NCBI GenBank assembly: GCA_034766995.1
Contig: CM068325.1
Coordinates: forward strand, 3,910,946 to 3,974,945
DNA length: 64,000 bases
Reading direction: 5' to 3'
From: Acanthacorydalis orientalis
Lineage: Eukaryota > Arthropoda > Insecta > Megaloptera > Corydalidae
Position numbers and translations under genes: made by a program. The notes under the pieces are model-generated. The model was not told the DNA's origin. It saw nothing but the letters and a program-made list of their open reading frames with translations, and did no database searches. Positions 12,236-24,404 of this stretch are shown piece by piece. Position 1 is the stretch's first letter, and each line of letters opens with the position of its first letter.

Positions 12236-13092
12236 TTCACAATTCATACTTTTCGGATGTTCAACCGTTTCAATCTCAGTGATAGAGCCTTATATGTACC
12301 CGAAGGATCCGTGCGACGTTTCTCCGGGTTCGAATCCGGACAATTATGGAACATTTCATAAAATGACAGAACGTCCGAGACCGTTCGTCCACAAGTCCGA
12401 TCGTACGTGAGAGAAGGGTCGATAACGAACCGACCTGTCCGCGAACGCGCGACCCTCCGACCGTCCACAGGTACCGACAACGATTTTTCATCGCAGGCAC
12501 TCGAAGCGTCTCTTATTAATTTCGAGCGCGGCGTTTCAGGCTTCTTTTTCTTTCGCGCCGATCCCCCCGCCGGGCCGTCCGTCCGTCCGGCCGCGCCGCG
12601 CGAACACAAATATTTTGCTTCGTTCAAGTGTCAGACGGACGCGCGCGCGCGCTCTACTTCACCCTTTGTTGATCCGCGCTTATTCGTTTCGCGTCTCGAG
12701 ATGTTTACTTTCGATTATCGCGCCCATATCTCGACTGTCGGTTGATTTTTTTCCCGCCCGGACGAGCGGCCCCCGCCTCGTGTTCGACGCCTGTACGCGT
12801 GTCAGCACTCGAAAACGAATCCATTACATGTGTGGGACGGGGTGGCGCGAGGGTCGACGGATCCGTATCTGTTTCCGGGCAGTTCCGACCGGCCTGTATG
12901 GAATCGAACGGAACGGGGAACGGGCTGCGATAGTTTGAGAAAGAACGGCCGGTCCGATCGAACTGGATCCGCACCGAAACTGCGAACCACTCAATTATCC
13001 GATCCACGTTTTTCGCCCGGTTCTCTTTTAATCAGCTCGACCCCAATACATCCCCATTCGTGCAACATTTACACTGCATGAAATATCTTGAT

Positions 13093-13148
<56 letters not shown>

Positions 13149-13740
13149 TGTATAGGAAAATGTAAGAGAGGGCGCGGGTGTGGCTGTGTGTGTACATTTA
13201 TTAATATGTAAAAAAATTAATTTTTTACGAGGACAGCGGCCAGCGCAGAGAAAAAAAACAACAAGCGTCCGTTCGGAATATTTGCGCGCGCCGCGTCGAC
13301 GGCGCGTCCTCCGCATATCTGTTTACATCGGTTGAATAATTGGGCAGATGGGTACCCGATAAAAAAGGGCACTTTAAATGTTCGCGTGGGGTCAGTAGGC
13401 CGAAAGGGATATATATCAAAAAAAAAACACACACACACGCACACATGTGTGTGTGTATGTGTGCGTGTGTGCGCGCGGCAGCGGCCAACGCTGGTTCATC
13501 CCCGCGCGCGGACGCGACGCGTGCAGATGAAACTCGATGCGGCCGTTTCAGATTTCGGCCGAATCGCACACAACAGGTACGCACGGTTTCGAAACCGGGT
13601 TCCCCGTTTCGAAAATCGACACGGCGTGTGTGTGCCGATTGCGGGGGACGCGTCCGCCCCCTCGGTCTAGTGCTGTGAACATTTTCGGACAGATTATCGA
13701 ACGGACGGTCGTCGCGAGTTCGATTTTCACAGGGATTGCA
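12236..13740. other. CpG-rich single-copy island with long TA tract
   Basis: Unique DNA. An exact B-box GGTTCGAATCC lies at 12327-12337, inside a short palindrome, just after the array. CpG density is high at 12540-12670 and 12740-12990. A (TA)n tract of about 55 bases is at 13094-13150, and CA/GT tracts at 13428-13472. Several open frames of 60-193 codons on both strands overlap one another here. None has splice sites or a recognisable domain, so none is called. Confidence 0.4.
13094..13155. repeat. Long (TA)n microsatellite
   Basis: About 55 bases of TA alternation with a few C and G interruptions at the ends. Confidence 0.95.
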
Positions 13741-13744
13741 GCCG

Positions 13745-14165
13745 GGTCGACTTCGAGATTCAGTGCGGCCCTGCATGCGACGTCGGAGGGTCGAAACCGA
13801 CAACAAATGTACACAGCCGATCGTTATTCATTCTTCTGTCGAAATTTTAGCAATTTTCTTTAAATATTTGTGAAGGAATTCCTTAAAACCTGCCAGAACA
13901 GCCTAACAACTGGATTAAGTTTGACTTCGAGATTAATTACAGCCCTGTCTTTGACTTTAGAGGGTTGAAATTGACAGTAACTACGCACTACTAATTTTTG
14001 TTCATTCTTCTGTCGATATTTTAGCTGTTTTTTTTTAAAATATTCTTAAATAAATCACTAAAACCTGCCAGATGCCAATATGATTTTTATAACACCTGGA
14101 TTTAGATCGACTTTGAGATCATTACAACCCTGCACGTGATTTCAGACGATTGGACCCCGCACTGT
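13745..14165. repeat. Tandem array, about 175-185-bp unit, forward orientation (family B, left arm)
   Basis: GCCCTG cores lie at about 13765, 13939 and 14124, spaced 174 and 185. The unit reads AGATTAATTACAGCCCTGTC, TTTGACTTTAGAGGGTTGAA, TTCATTCTTCTGTCGATATT, AAAACCTGCCAGATG and AACACCTGGATTTAGATCGA. Its reverse complement matches the units at 15.5-17.0 kb almost word for word, so the two arrays are inverted copies of one family around a single-copy island. Confidence 0.9.
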
Positions 14166-14512
14166 ATTTTCCCGATTCTTTCGAACTTTTCGGCCGTTCT
14201 TTCAAAAAAATCGACCGGACCGATCGGTGCACACTTTTCACACAAAAGGGAAGAAACAGACAGTCCGTGATTAGAAACCGGACTGAAAGTTAGAAAATCA
14301 GTTAGATTTCCAAACCAGCATCGCTCGATTCCCGTCGACCGTCCTCCCGGATGAAAAACGACCGGTGCAGGGCGTACATTCGTCTAGATTAATGCATAAT
14401 TCGAAATTCTGATTGTTTCTGAGTGACGACGACTAGGCGTGATCTAAATCTCATTCGTACATCGAGTTTACAGGTTTTTCTTTTCCTTCGTATAGAACAG
14501 GGGGTGTATTTT

Positions 14513-14543
<31 letters not shown>

Positions 14544-15340
14544 CATGTATATATGTATATGTAGATACGTTATCTTACGTATCAATAACAGAGTGTAGAG
14601 AGAAGCTGATATGAAATTCCTGCCACGTACTTTCGCTTTAATCCTAGTTAGGTGACGTGGCTTGAATATCAGTTGAAGTAGAAGAAGATGAAGAATACGT
14701 ACACACATCTACACGCGCACACATACGCAAGTGTGTGTGTTTCGCAGAGGGCCGTGCGTCGGTATGAGCTGGAAGTGAACGCGTGCGGTGTAGGTTCGAG
14801 GCGCCCTGTACGTCTGTACAAATGAGGGACACCTCGCGAGTGGCCGACACACCCGACCGCCCACGCCCCGTGCGCCCCGTCGTTCGGCATTAGCCGCGTT
14901 AAGAAATGCAAGTGTGACGTCGCCACGAGCGAGAAACGAACGACGGACGCCGGGTAACGAACGCCGCTCGCCCGAGTATCAGAGCCAAATTGAATTTGCG
15001 ACGGTGCGAACGTCCCGGGCCGGTGCGGCTGCTATGCGGACGTTGCGTGCCGAACCGACGATCTTCTCTCGTCTTTTTCTTCTTCGAATCCGCATACGAC
15101 ACTTTATCAATTATTATATCGCTGTTCATTGCGAATCGGTCGGTCGACGCTCCGGCCGGCGTTCCGGACCGAAATCGGTCCGCCGGTCAGGATTTCAAAA
15201 TGGTCAAACGATAGAATTACATTAGAAGAGAGTACAACGCACGCCAGTGGCGTCTTTCTCTATAACACGAACAATTAAACCGTCCCTGTAGACATTTCCT
15301 GGTCATTTTTTAAAACCTGATCTTTAACAGTTCGATTTTC
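14166..15340. other. CpG-rich island between inverted arrays
   Basis: Unique DNA between two oppositely oriented arrays of one family. It contains TTAATGCATAATTCG near 14390, a CA-TA tract near 14512-14562 and a CpG-rich block at 14740-15180. Overlapping open frames on both strands lack splice support. It may be regulatory or simply spacer. Confidence 0.4.
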
Positions 15341-15344
15341 ATTT

Positions 15345-15440
15345 CTAGTTTCGGTCCGGGTTGCCTTTAAGATCGATTACAGCCCTGTCTGTGTCTCCGC
15401 ACAGTCGAAAATCGCATCGAATGAAACACAAACGTTCCTC
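15345..15440. repeat. Single forward-oriented family B unit fragment
   Basis: AGATCGATTACAGCCCTGTC here matches the forward array at 13.7-14.2 kb. It is followed within about 100 bases by the first inverted unit, so a head-to-head junction lies at roughly 15405-15484. Confidence 0.7.
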
Positions 15441-15469
15441 ATTTATTGTCTTTCTCGTTGTCATTGTCG

Positions 15470-16960
15470 TTTTTCTTTTATGGGCTACAATGAATCTCAA
15501 AGTCAATCTAAATCCACGTGTTATAAAAATTATATTTATATGTGACAGGTTTTGGGAATTTATTTCAAAATGTCTAAAGAAAAGAGCTAGAATATCGATA
15601 GGAGAATGAATAAGGATTATTTATGTATAGTCACTGTCAATTTTAATCCTCTAAAGTCAAATACAGGGTCGTCAAACTTAATCTAGTTGTTTAAAAGTCA
15701 TTTTTTATATCTGGCACGTTTTAGAAATCCATTTAAAAATATTTAAGGAAAAGTGCTAAATCATCAATAATAGAATGAATACGAACTAGTTATCTATAGA
15801 TTCTATCAATTTCTACCCTCTTAAATTGCATACAGGGCTGAAATGTATCTCAAAGTCAATCTATATCTAGGTGTTATAAAATCATATTTATATCTGGTTG
15901 GTTTTACGAATTTGTTTGAAAATATTTAAAGAAAAGTTCTCAAATATCGATAGAAGAATGAATAATTATTAGTTATATATAGTATCTATCGATTTAAACG
16001 CTCTGAAATCACATGCAAGGGTGTAATGAATCTCAAAGTCATTCTTAATCCAGGTGTTATAAAAATCATATTCACATCTGGCGGGTTTTAGTGATTTATT
16101 TAAAAGTATTTAAGGAAAAAAGCTAAAATATCGACATAAGAATGAATAAGGATTACTACTATGTAATTACTGTCGATTTCAACCCTCTAAAGTCAAAGGC
16201 AGGGCCGTAATTAATCTCAAAGCAAACTTAATCCAGTTGTTATAAAAATCATATTCACATCTGGCAGGTTCTAGTGATTTATTTAAAAATATTTAAAGAA
16301 AATAGCTAAAATATCGATAGGGGAATGGAAAACGATATATAATGTACAATATATATAAATTCAACCCTTCATACGACACACTGCGCTGTAATAAATCTCG
16401 AAGTTATCCCTGATATGACTATAGATAAGAACCGTGAATTCAATATCCAGGATTAAGAAATCGCTTGAAAACTTGTACATCGAGTACTCGAATATCGATC
16501 CGAGAATAATAAAAAATTAACTATGTAAACTAACTACTAATTTCAACCCTCTTCAAGGACAATACGCGGGTATATAGTCTATCTTAAAACCGCCCCTAAT
16601 CGAACCACGGACTAGAACTGAAAATTTTAACAGCGAGTTTGTAAGAAACAATTTAGAAACTTTCATCCGGCATGGATAACATACAAACATTAGAATAAAG
16701 TAATCATGAACCCTCTGACCGAATTCAACCCTCTACAGGGCTGTAACTAATATTTAAATCGACGCAGAGTTGACAATCGATAAGGATTTCAATTTTTCAA
16801 TCGGTTTTTCCAAAGAAACAACTGTAAAGTTTCAGCACTGAGGACAAACTAGATAATCCGGAAAACTATGAGACAACCAGTAATGCGCTATCTATGAATA
16901 TTTCATACCCGCGGTACGACTTACAGGGCCGTAACAGACCTCAAAGTCAGGCCAGACCTT
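15470..16960. repeat. Tandem array, 169-188-bp unit, 9 units, inverted orientation (family B, right arm)
   Basis: CAGGG(C/T)-type cores lie at about 15484, 15664, 15833, 16016, 16200, 16382, 16566, 16736 and 16924, most of them 182-184 apart. Units carry TTTCAACCCTCTAAAGTCAA, CAGGGCCGTAATTAATCTCA, CCAGGTGTTATAAAAATCAT, ATCTGGCAGGTTTTAGTGAT and AGCTAAAATATCGATA. Divergence grows towards 17 kb. The core TTTCAACCCTCT ... CAGGG is shared with the array at 11.1-12.2 kb although the rest of the unit differs. Confidence 0.93.
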
Positions 16961-18130
16961 TTACAACAAAAACAAACACTTTTAAGTACTTGCTACGTTA
17001 TAAACGAACCTGTATAAAAACGACCAGATTTTTTTTAAAAGAACAGCACGTTCTTACCAACCTCTCAATCGAACAACGAATCAATTATCGAGACCTGAAA
17101 GAGTTTCAGCGATCGAATCCGAAAGCGCGGGCAGATTTTGCATGCTTTCACATTTCAATTCTTGAGAATCAATTGTCAGCGACTTTTCTGCCATGCTTTA
17201 TATATATATATACATATACATGTGTGTGTGTGTATGTATCTATGCAAATTATCTTACATCAAAAGCGAATAAAATATCTAATAGAATTGAAGAGAAAATT
17301 CACGAGTCGGAATAAAGAGAGAACACTGCCAGAAAGAAACGAAAAAATCTTCATGTATATATATATATATATATATATAATCCTCAAGTTGGGTCGACAA
17401 ATAAAGGGCGGAAAATAAAGCAGTGAAATTTTACGACCTCGCAATCATGGAAAACGGCGTCTCTATTTTCGCGATAGTGCGGCACGGACGGCGTCGAACG
17501 CACACACACACACACACGCACGCACACCGGAGACGTTAAAAGCGCGGGGCGTGCGACACACGTCGATTCAAATTCCGGTACGGCAGCAGAGTACCGGTAG
17601 TTGAGATCCGGTAGTCGGATGCGTTGCACGCACGACACCGGGGGTGTAGGAGCGGCGCTCGACGCGGCCCTGTCCGCGGCCCGGAGTCGGTCGCACGGCC
17701 GCTCGTCGCTCCTGCCGCAGTGGCTCGGACGACCGCTCCACTCTGTCCCGCCGTCGTCGGGCCGGAGTCGCACCTTTTTTTTATATATACACATTTAAAG
17801 GTGAGATCGACGAGACAGGCCGGCCGACCGCCCGCCCGCCACTCGATTGCTTCACGAAAGGGTTACTTATTCTCAAATCGAAAGGATCGTTTCGTGCGCG
17901 CCGAATTCAATTTATTGTCGACGGGCCGTTTTGAATAATAAAAACGATTCGGGCCAGAGGTTGCACTGTACGTAGGCGCGCGACTATCGCATAAACAGTT
18001 TCGAACAGGGCCGGACCTGATGCGATTCGGACCGTCGCGACAACAACGCCCGAGCGCACACACCGGACGATTATTCAGCGGGGAACATAAACGGACGACT
18101 CTCGGTTCATTCGGATACATTCTCACTGAT
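16961..18130. other. Single-copy DNA with TA/CA microsatellites and a CpG-rich block
   Basis: AT-rich unique sequence at 16961-17460, with (TA)n near 17198-17218 and 17354-17381. A CpG-rich stretch follows at about 17500-17930, with (CA)n near 17500-17526. The open frame at 16894-17418 starts in repeat DNA and ends in a microsatellite translation. It is not accepted as a gene. Confidence 0.4.
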
Positions 18131-18400
18131 GTCGGTTCTTAATCCCTAGGAGGATAAACAGGACAGTACTCGTGACATAGTCTGATCGACACATTGAACC
18201 GAATTCCTGATTTAATAAGAAAAAAAAACATATTCCTGGAAATCGAGTAATTAATAAAATGGCATGCGTCGAACACCTTCACTCATCTCCTTGAAATACA
18301 TTTAATTGAAATCCTTTAATTTCGAAAGTGTTCAAGGAGAATCGAACCGACAAACTGATTCCTTGGAATCATTTCTTATCTCTCTCAGAATTAGTTTTTT
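18131..18400. other. AT-rich lead-in to the 182-bp array
   Basis: Unique or very decayed repeat sequence. No gene seen. Confidence 0.3.
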
Positions 18401-18419
18401 TTTAACAAATAAGTTAAAA

Positions 18420-21295
18420 ACGAGTTCAATATTTATATATTTTATAAATTACGTTTGACTAGAGAAGGTTTAAAACATAAATAGTTCTATAAGTCCTGCA
18501 GGACTCGATTGAAGATTTTCTGGATTGAAAATCTTGTCATAGTCTTGTAAATAAGTCGAAATATTTTACATCTAGTACAAATGCGATAGACGATCGTTAA
18601 TCCTTGATTTATTTTTCATGTCCTTTACGAATATTAAAAGTCTAAAAGGATAAATGAGCGTTCGATGCGGTTATGTCTCGCAGGACTCGATTATAGATCT
18701 TCTGGATTGAAAATCTTGTCATAATCTTGTAAATAAGTCGAAATATTTTACATCAAGGACGAATATGATAGGCAATCGTTGATCCTTGATTCATTTTTCA
18801 TGTCCTTTACGAATATTAAAAGTCTAAAAGGATAAATGGGCGTTCGACGCGATAAAGTCTTACAAGACACGATAATAGATTTTCTGGATTGAATAACTTG
18901 TCACAATCCTGTAAATAAATCAAAACACTTTACATCTCGGACCAAACTAGTAACCGATCCTTAATCAATAATATATTTTTCATAACTGATACGAATATGA
19001 AACGTCTAGAAGGACGAACAGGCTTGTAGCGCCATAAAGTCTTGTAGGACTCAGTTATAGATTTTGTCGAATTGAAAGATTTGATTTTTTTTTATAAATT
19101 CTACGATATGTTCACATTAAGGATAAATATACTGATATATCCTTAATATTTAATTATATTCTGTATAACTTATGAAAATTTTAAAATCATAAAAGTGCGA
19201 AAAGGCTTTCAACAAACGCAACGTCTTTGATACCTAAATTATAATTTTTTTAACTGGAAAATCCAGTCATATTTTTATAAATAACTGAAAATATTTTATA
19301 TAAAAGATAAAAACGATAACAAATACTTAATATAAACTTTATTTTGCAGAACTAGGACAACTTTAAAAACGCTTACAAGGACGAACAAAGATGCAGCAAA
19401 GTAAATCACTACTGGATGTAATTAAAAATTACAAGTGAGTACAAGATTTTAAAGGTTTCAGTTTATTAAACTTAAAAAAAGTCCAAGGACAATAACGATA
19501 GCGAAATATTAATTATTAACATACTGTTTATAACTGATACAAGTCTGAAAATCGTACAAGGACAAACAGGTCTACAGGAACGTAAAGCTCTTCTCGATAT
19601 AGTTAATAATTTTTTTCGAGTACAAGATTTGAAACATTTTCATTTATTGAATGCGGAAAAAAATCGAAGGCATTAACACGAACAGTACTTAATAAGGGAT
19701 GTTATTTTGTATAATTTGTGTAACTTTTAAATTCATACAAGGATAAATAGACTTACAGTAACTTAAAGTCGGGCTGTGCGAGGTTAAAAATTTTCTAACT
19801 ACTAGATCTGAAACTTTTTCGATTATTGTACATTGAAAAAGATTCCAAGGATAGTAACGATACCCGTACTGTAGTAAGTGATATATTGTATATACCTGGT
19901 ATAAATTTTAAAATCATTCAAGGATAAATATGACTACAGAGAGGTAAAGTTCTGTTGAGTGTATTTAGGGATTTTTCTGATTACAACATCTGAAAGGTTT
20001 TCGTTTATTAAACCCAGAAAAAGATTATAAGCATTATAACGATAATTGTACGTTAATTAAGGATGTCTACTGTATATGTGGTAGAAATTTAAAAATCCTG
20101 CATGGATAAATATGCGTACAATAAGGTAAAGCCCTCCTCGATATAATTAAGATTTTTTCTAATTACAAGATCTGAATATTTCTCGATTATTGTACTCTAA
20201 AAAAGATCCAACGACGAATACGATACGTGAACGTTAATTAAGGATCTAAAATATATAACTGGTACACATTTAAAAATCGTTCAAGTATAAATCGACTCAC
20301 AGTGAGGTAAAGTCTTGCTGTATATAGTTGAGAATTTTTCTAATTACAAGATCGGAAAGTTATTCAATTATTGAGCCTTGAAAAAGGGTCCAAGGACAAT
20401 AACGATATCCGGACGTTAATAAATAATATATTATATGTAACTGGTACAAATTTTAAAATCATTCAGGGATAAATATGACTACAGTGAGGTAAAGTTCTGT
20501 TGAGTGTATTTAGGGATTTTTCTAATTACAACATCTGAAAGGTTTTCGTTTATTAAACCCAGAAAAAGATTGTAAGAACGATAACGATAATTGAACGTTA
20601 ATTAGAGATGTCCATTGTATATGTGGTAGAAATTTAAAAATCTTGCAAGGATAAATATGCGTACAATACGGTAAAGCTCTCCTTGATATAATTAAGATTT
20701 TTTCTTATTACAAGATCTGAAAGTTTTTCGATTATTGAACTTTAAAAAAGTTTCCAAGAACAATAACGATAATTGTACGTTAATTAAAGATATCTATTGT
20801 ATACGTGGTAGAAATTTAAAAATCCTGCAAGGATAAATATGCGTACAATAAGGTAAAACTCCCTTCGATGTAATTCGATTATAATAATAGACTTTACAAC
20901 ATCCGAAAGGTTTCCGTTTATTAAACCCAGAAAAAGATTGTAAGGACAATGACGATAGATGGAGGTTAATTAGGGATGTCTATTGTATATGTGGAAGAAA
21001 TTTCAAAATCCTGCAAGGATAAATTTGCGTACAGTAAGGTAAAGCTCTAAAAGATGTGCTGAAGATTTTTTCTCATTACAAGATCTGACTGTTATTCGAT
21101 TATTGAACTGTAAAAAAGATTCCAAGGACAACAACTGTACACAAACGTTAATTGTCGATGAATCATGTATGACTGGGATAAATTTGAAAATCGTACAAGG
21201 ATCGACGGACCTGCACCAATCTTTCTCGAAGGAATCGTGGCCGAGACAAAGTTGTACGGAGCTTTTGCGTTCACTTGACGTGCGTGTCGAACGTT
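18420..21295. repeat. Largest tandem array: about 16 units of 182 bp (family C, left)
   Basis: The landmark (A/C)AAGGATAAAT occurs at about 18645, 18827, 19009, 19192, 19376, 19557, 19738, 19919, 20101, 20282, 20464, 20646, 20828, 21014 and 21196. The 14 spacings average about 182 bp and nearly all are 181-184. Other conserved words are ATTACAAGATCTGAAA, GGTAAAGYYCT, AACCCAGAAAAAGATT, TAACGATA and ACTGGTACAAATTTTAAAAT. Left units (18.4-19.0 kb) form a distinct subfamily with CAGGACTCGATTATAGAT and TGAAAATCTTGTCATA. Some units resemble each other best at 2-3 unit offsets, such as 19.9 and 20.46 kb, hinting at higher-order structure. Confidence 0.96.
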
Positions 21296-22110
21296 TTTAA
21301 TCAGTCCGTCGGCCGGAAAAAGTATAAGAGTATCGGCAAAAAGTCGACGACGACTCCTAGGACGAGCGAACGGAGCGCACGTCGAGCATTCAGAGAACGG
21401 GACGGGGGAGCGTGTCTCGTTCGACACGTGCGATCGAACCGACGACCCGACGACGAGACCGCATCGGAACGCCGACGAAACGAACTGTAGACGCGCGCTT
21501 GTCATACAAAACGTTCGCTTGTTTCACAGCGAACACAGTTCTCTGACGACAAGTGGATGCCCCCGTCGACGGCATCAGCCGCCACCCGAATTCACAGCGA
21601 GCGAGTATCGCCGCAGAGCCGACCGCCCGGTCGTCCCCATCCGCATCGGCGGCCCGATCTCTCGTCACCGGCAACCACCACCGCCGCCTCGACATAATCC
21701 TTTCCTACCCTCACACACACACACACGCACACACGTATACGTTCTCGAAACCCCGCATCGCTGACTGACTGACTGGCGGCCCGACGCGGCCACGTTTCGT
21801 CTGCCGTGCGCGCGCGCTCGTGTAGCGACCCACACCCGGAGGCGAACGGGCCGTGGAGGACGCCCCGCACCCGACGGTCGTTCTGGTGCAGTTGTCACTT
21901 GATCTCTGTTACGCTCGGAAAAGCTAACACTAGATGGCATCTTGTGTAATTGGAATACGACATTGTGGTTCGTTCGATACGTGTGCTGTATGGTGCGTGA
22001 TGGGAAAAGTTCGTTCCATTATCATTCGATAAGGGTAGTTTATGAAGCTCGATTTTAATCACATACATACACACATATTTATATATATATATATATATAC
22101 ATTTATACAC
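21296..22110. other. CpG-rich island after the 182-bp array
   Basis: CpG-rich unique DNA at 21300-21890, with (CA)n at 21713-21735 and a (CTGA)n-like run near 21759-21773. It is followed by an AT-richer block with AAGCTCGATTTTAATC at 22045-22060, which also occurs at 8535-8550, and a (TA)n tract at 22079-22100. Overlapping open frames on both strands reflect GC content. No gene supported. Confidence 0.4.
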
Positions 22111-22370
22111 TAATCAAACTTTGTCAATACAACATTGGATAAACGTTTCCCTGTCAATGTTTCATTAAATTCTTCGTCAACAGTTAATGTTTTCCTTATT
22201 CATTTTCTATTAGTATGAACATACTGTTCCAAATACACCCGTTCTATATGCTGAACCAGGTTTAAAGTAGACTAGGAGATTTATCTTAAAACTACTGATA
22301 GATACCGAGACATGTGTGCTCTAGAAACTTGTATAAAAAGTGTTCCACTCGATCCATGTCCGAGATTTCC
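22111..22370. other. AT-rich single-copy DNA
   Basis: Nothing recognisable. It may be the decayed start of the following repeat. Confidence 0.3.
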
Positions 22371-23170
22371 GAAACACATAATCTAATGGAGACTTAAACA
22401 ACTTCTTCATACTCCCTTGTACCAAATCTAAGACTCGACAAATCGAAAATCGACATTTGTATCAGAAAACTCGACAATGTAGGTCTTTCTCAAGACATGC
22501 GATACGATCGATTCCTGTACTGAGAGAGGAGGAGATCGTTATAAACATTCTATACCCTAGAACTGATTCGATTAGAATACTTCATCGCGTCGATTTTTCA
22601 CTTTTCGATCCCATTGTCTCGATTTTTCCTCCATCTCTCCACCACTATCAGTTTCAGTGGAATATTCAGTGTCAAAGTGACAGTTCAAGCGTGGAATATT
22701 CAGGTAGATGTCAGAGAGAGTACAGAAGAAGAGATATGATTCAGAGACACTGCGAAACGATAAATAAATGTAGAATCTCTGATACTGAAAAAACGACAAG
22801 TGTGTCATTTTCAGGAATGAATCCACAGATCCCAAATCTTCGTGTCACGCTTTAAACTCTCTCCCTGCTTCTCTTTAAAGACCATTAAATAGACATGGAG
22901 ACTCGATACGATATCCAGGATAGAATTCGGTGTCTTTTCAGAGGGAATCAAGTGAGAGAGATAGATTTAAACGACTCTATGTGGGGATAAATGGATGTAG
23001 AGTCCTTGAAATCTTGTCGAAGATGACACGCGTGTCGTTCTAGGGAAGATTTCACGGACTCTAAATCTTCGTGACATCGTCCCGAGAATCTGCCTGCTTC
23101 CCTTTAACGTCACTGACACCTGCACGGAGATTCGATCGAGGATCGCAACTGTGGCGCCTTCTGATTCTCC
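22371..23170. repeat. Diverged tandem repeat, about 229-bp unit, 2-3 units
   Basis: AAATCTTCGTG(T/A)CA followed by CTGCTTC(T/C)CTTTAA and GGAGA(C/T)TCGAT occurs at about 22834 and 23063, 229 bp apart. GTAGAATCTC or GTAGAGTCC and GACAAGTGTGTCATTT or GACACGCGTGTCGTTC are also shared. An older copy may begin near 22380. The 132-codon open frame across it lacks stop codons by chance and is not a gene. Confidence 0.75.
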
Positions 23171-23640
23171 GTCTATCTGATCGAGTCGAGTAAGGACCGG
23201 CCTCGGACACGACTCGCGTCGACAGCGTTCCGAACGTGGGAACGTCCCCTCCCCATTCTAAAGAATCTACCCGTTCTCCCCATTCTACAGAATTTTAGAG
23301 ATGTCGCGCGCGCTCCAGAAGTCCGTTTCAGAGGACAGGACAGGTCAGATGTTCTGAGAGGGAACGGCGTCGGGACGTGCGTGTGAGGGAGAGATCGGAG
23401 ACGAACGAGCGACATGTCGTGTTAGAGACGAGCGGATTAGAGAGAGAAGATCGATTCGACACGAATGTGACACACGTGTCGGTCGAGATGGTTGAGAAAA
23501 GAGATGAATATGTATATATATATATATATGTGTGTGTGTATGTATGTGTGTGTGTAAATAAATGCGATCTTAAACGTCAATTTAAGGTTAAAATTGATAA
23601 AATTCTATGATATGTAAACGACGGGAAAAAATATACACAT
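23171..23640. other. GC-rich single-copy DNA ending in a TA/TG microsatellite
   Basis: Unique DNA with a (TA)n-(TG)n tract at about 23513-23556. No gene supported. Confidence 0.35.
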
Positions 23641-23709
23641 AATGACTTTTATGAGTACAAAAATGGCAACGCTTTGATCTCAACGACGGCGATTTGCATA
23701 GAAATTACT

Positions 23710-23712
<3 letters not shown>
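23641..23712. promoter_or_regulatory. Compact candidate enhancer with TCF-like and octamer sites
   Basis: Between two microsatellites lies about 70 bp of unique DNA. It has TTTATGAG near 23648, a TCF/LEF-like CTTTGATCT at 23672-23680 and an exact POU octamer ATTTGCAT on the complementary strand sense at 23692-23699. The density of recognised words is high for so short a sequence. Function is inferred. Confidence 0.3.
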
Positions 23713-23773
<61 letters not shown>

Positions 23774-23774
23774 T
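23711..23774. repeat. (TA)n(TG)n compound microsatellite
   Basis: About 38 bases of pure TA alternation pass directly into about 24 bases of TG alternation. It is one of the longest simple repeats in the window. Confidence 0.95.
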
Positions 23775-24400
23775 TCTTAGTAGAAATTAGTACGTTTCTT
23801 GGCAGAGTTTATCTTTTTGTGTGAAAGCCTATCTGCCTGTGTGTACGTGTGCCGAAAGTCTACCATCTTTTATTATATATATATATTCATATATATATAT
23901 ATATTCATATATATATATATGTATGTATGTATATAAATAATAAATCAATTTGAAAAGTGCTTTGAAACGTATTTCAATGAGAGATACATTTAATTTTTTT
24001 ACACGACGAACCGATCCGCTCGTTCGTTATTTCACTGCGTGCTCGTAAAACAATCCGCCGTTTTTTTCTCTCTTCACGTCTCGTCCAGGCACGAGCCGTA
24101 ACGCATCCCGGTCCGGGTCGTCCGTCCGTCGATATCGAATCGTTCGAGAACTGGCGAAGGGTCCGAAATCAGTTGGCAGTCGATTCTCGGGCGCGAGTAG
24201 AGATCCCGGAGGTGTCGCCGACGCCTGAACGCCGGATTCCGTGTTCGTTTTTGCACGGAAAGGTGCGAATTTCGAGTCCGTACGAGGACGGGCAGGCCGA
24301 CAGTACTGTTAGTTTTTTTTGTTATTACAAAGTCTGGGAGATTCCCGTCTATCGGGCCAGGAAAAATGTACCGAGGGCACTGTCGTCACACGCACATATT
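23775..24400. other. Single-copy DNA between microsatellites and array
   Basis: Has three further TA/TTCATA tracts at 23873-23932 and a CpG-rich block at 24060-24290. No gene supported. Confidence 0.35.
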
Positions 24401-24404
24401 TAAG

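Noticed and set aside
12327..12337. tRNA gene
   Set aside because: The B-box is exact but the T-arm pairing is off by one, and no acceptor stem or proper A-box could be paired around it.
13225..13806. 193-codon minus-strand open frame
   Set aside because: It crosses a CA/GT microsatellite and a repeat unit and overlaps several other open frames in CpG-rich DNA. No recognisable domain.
18420..21295. CRISPR array
   Set aside because: Repeats are long, diverged throughout and have no constant short repeat with unique spacers. Eukaryotic features argue against it.
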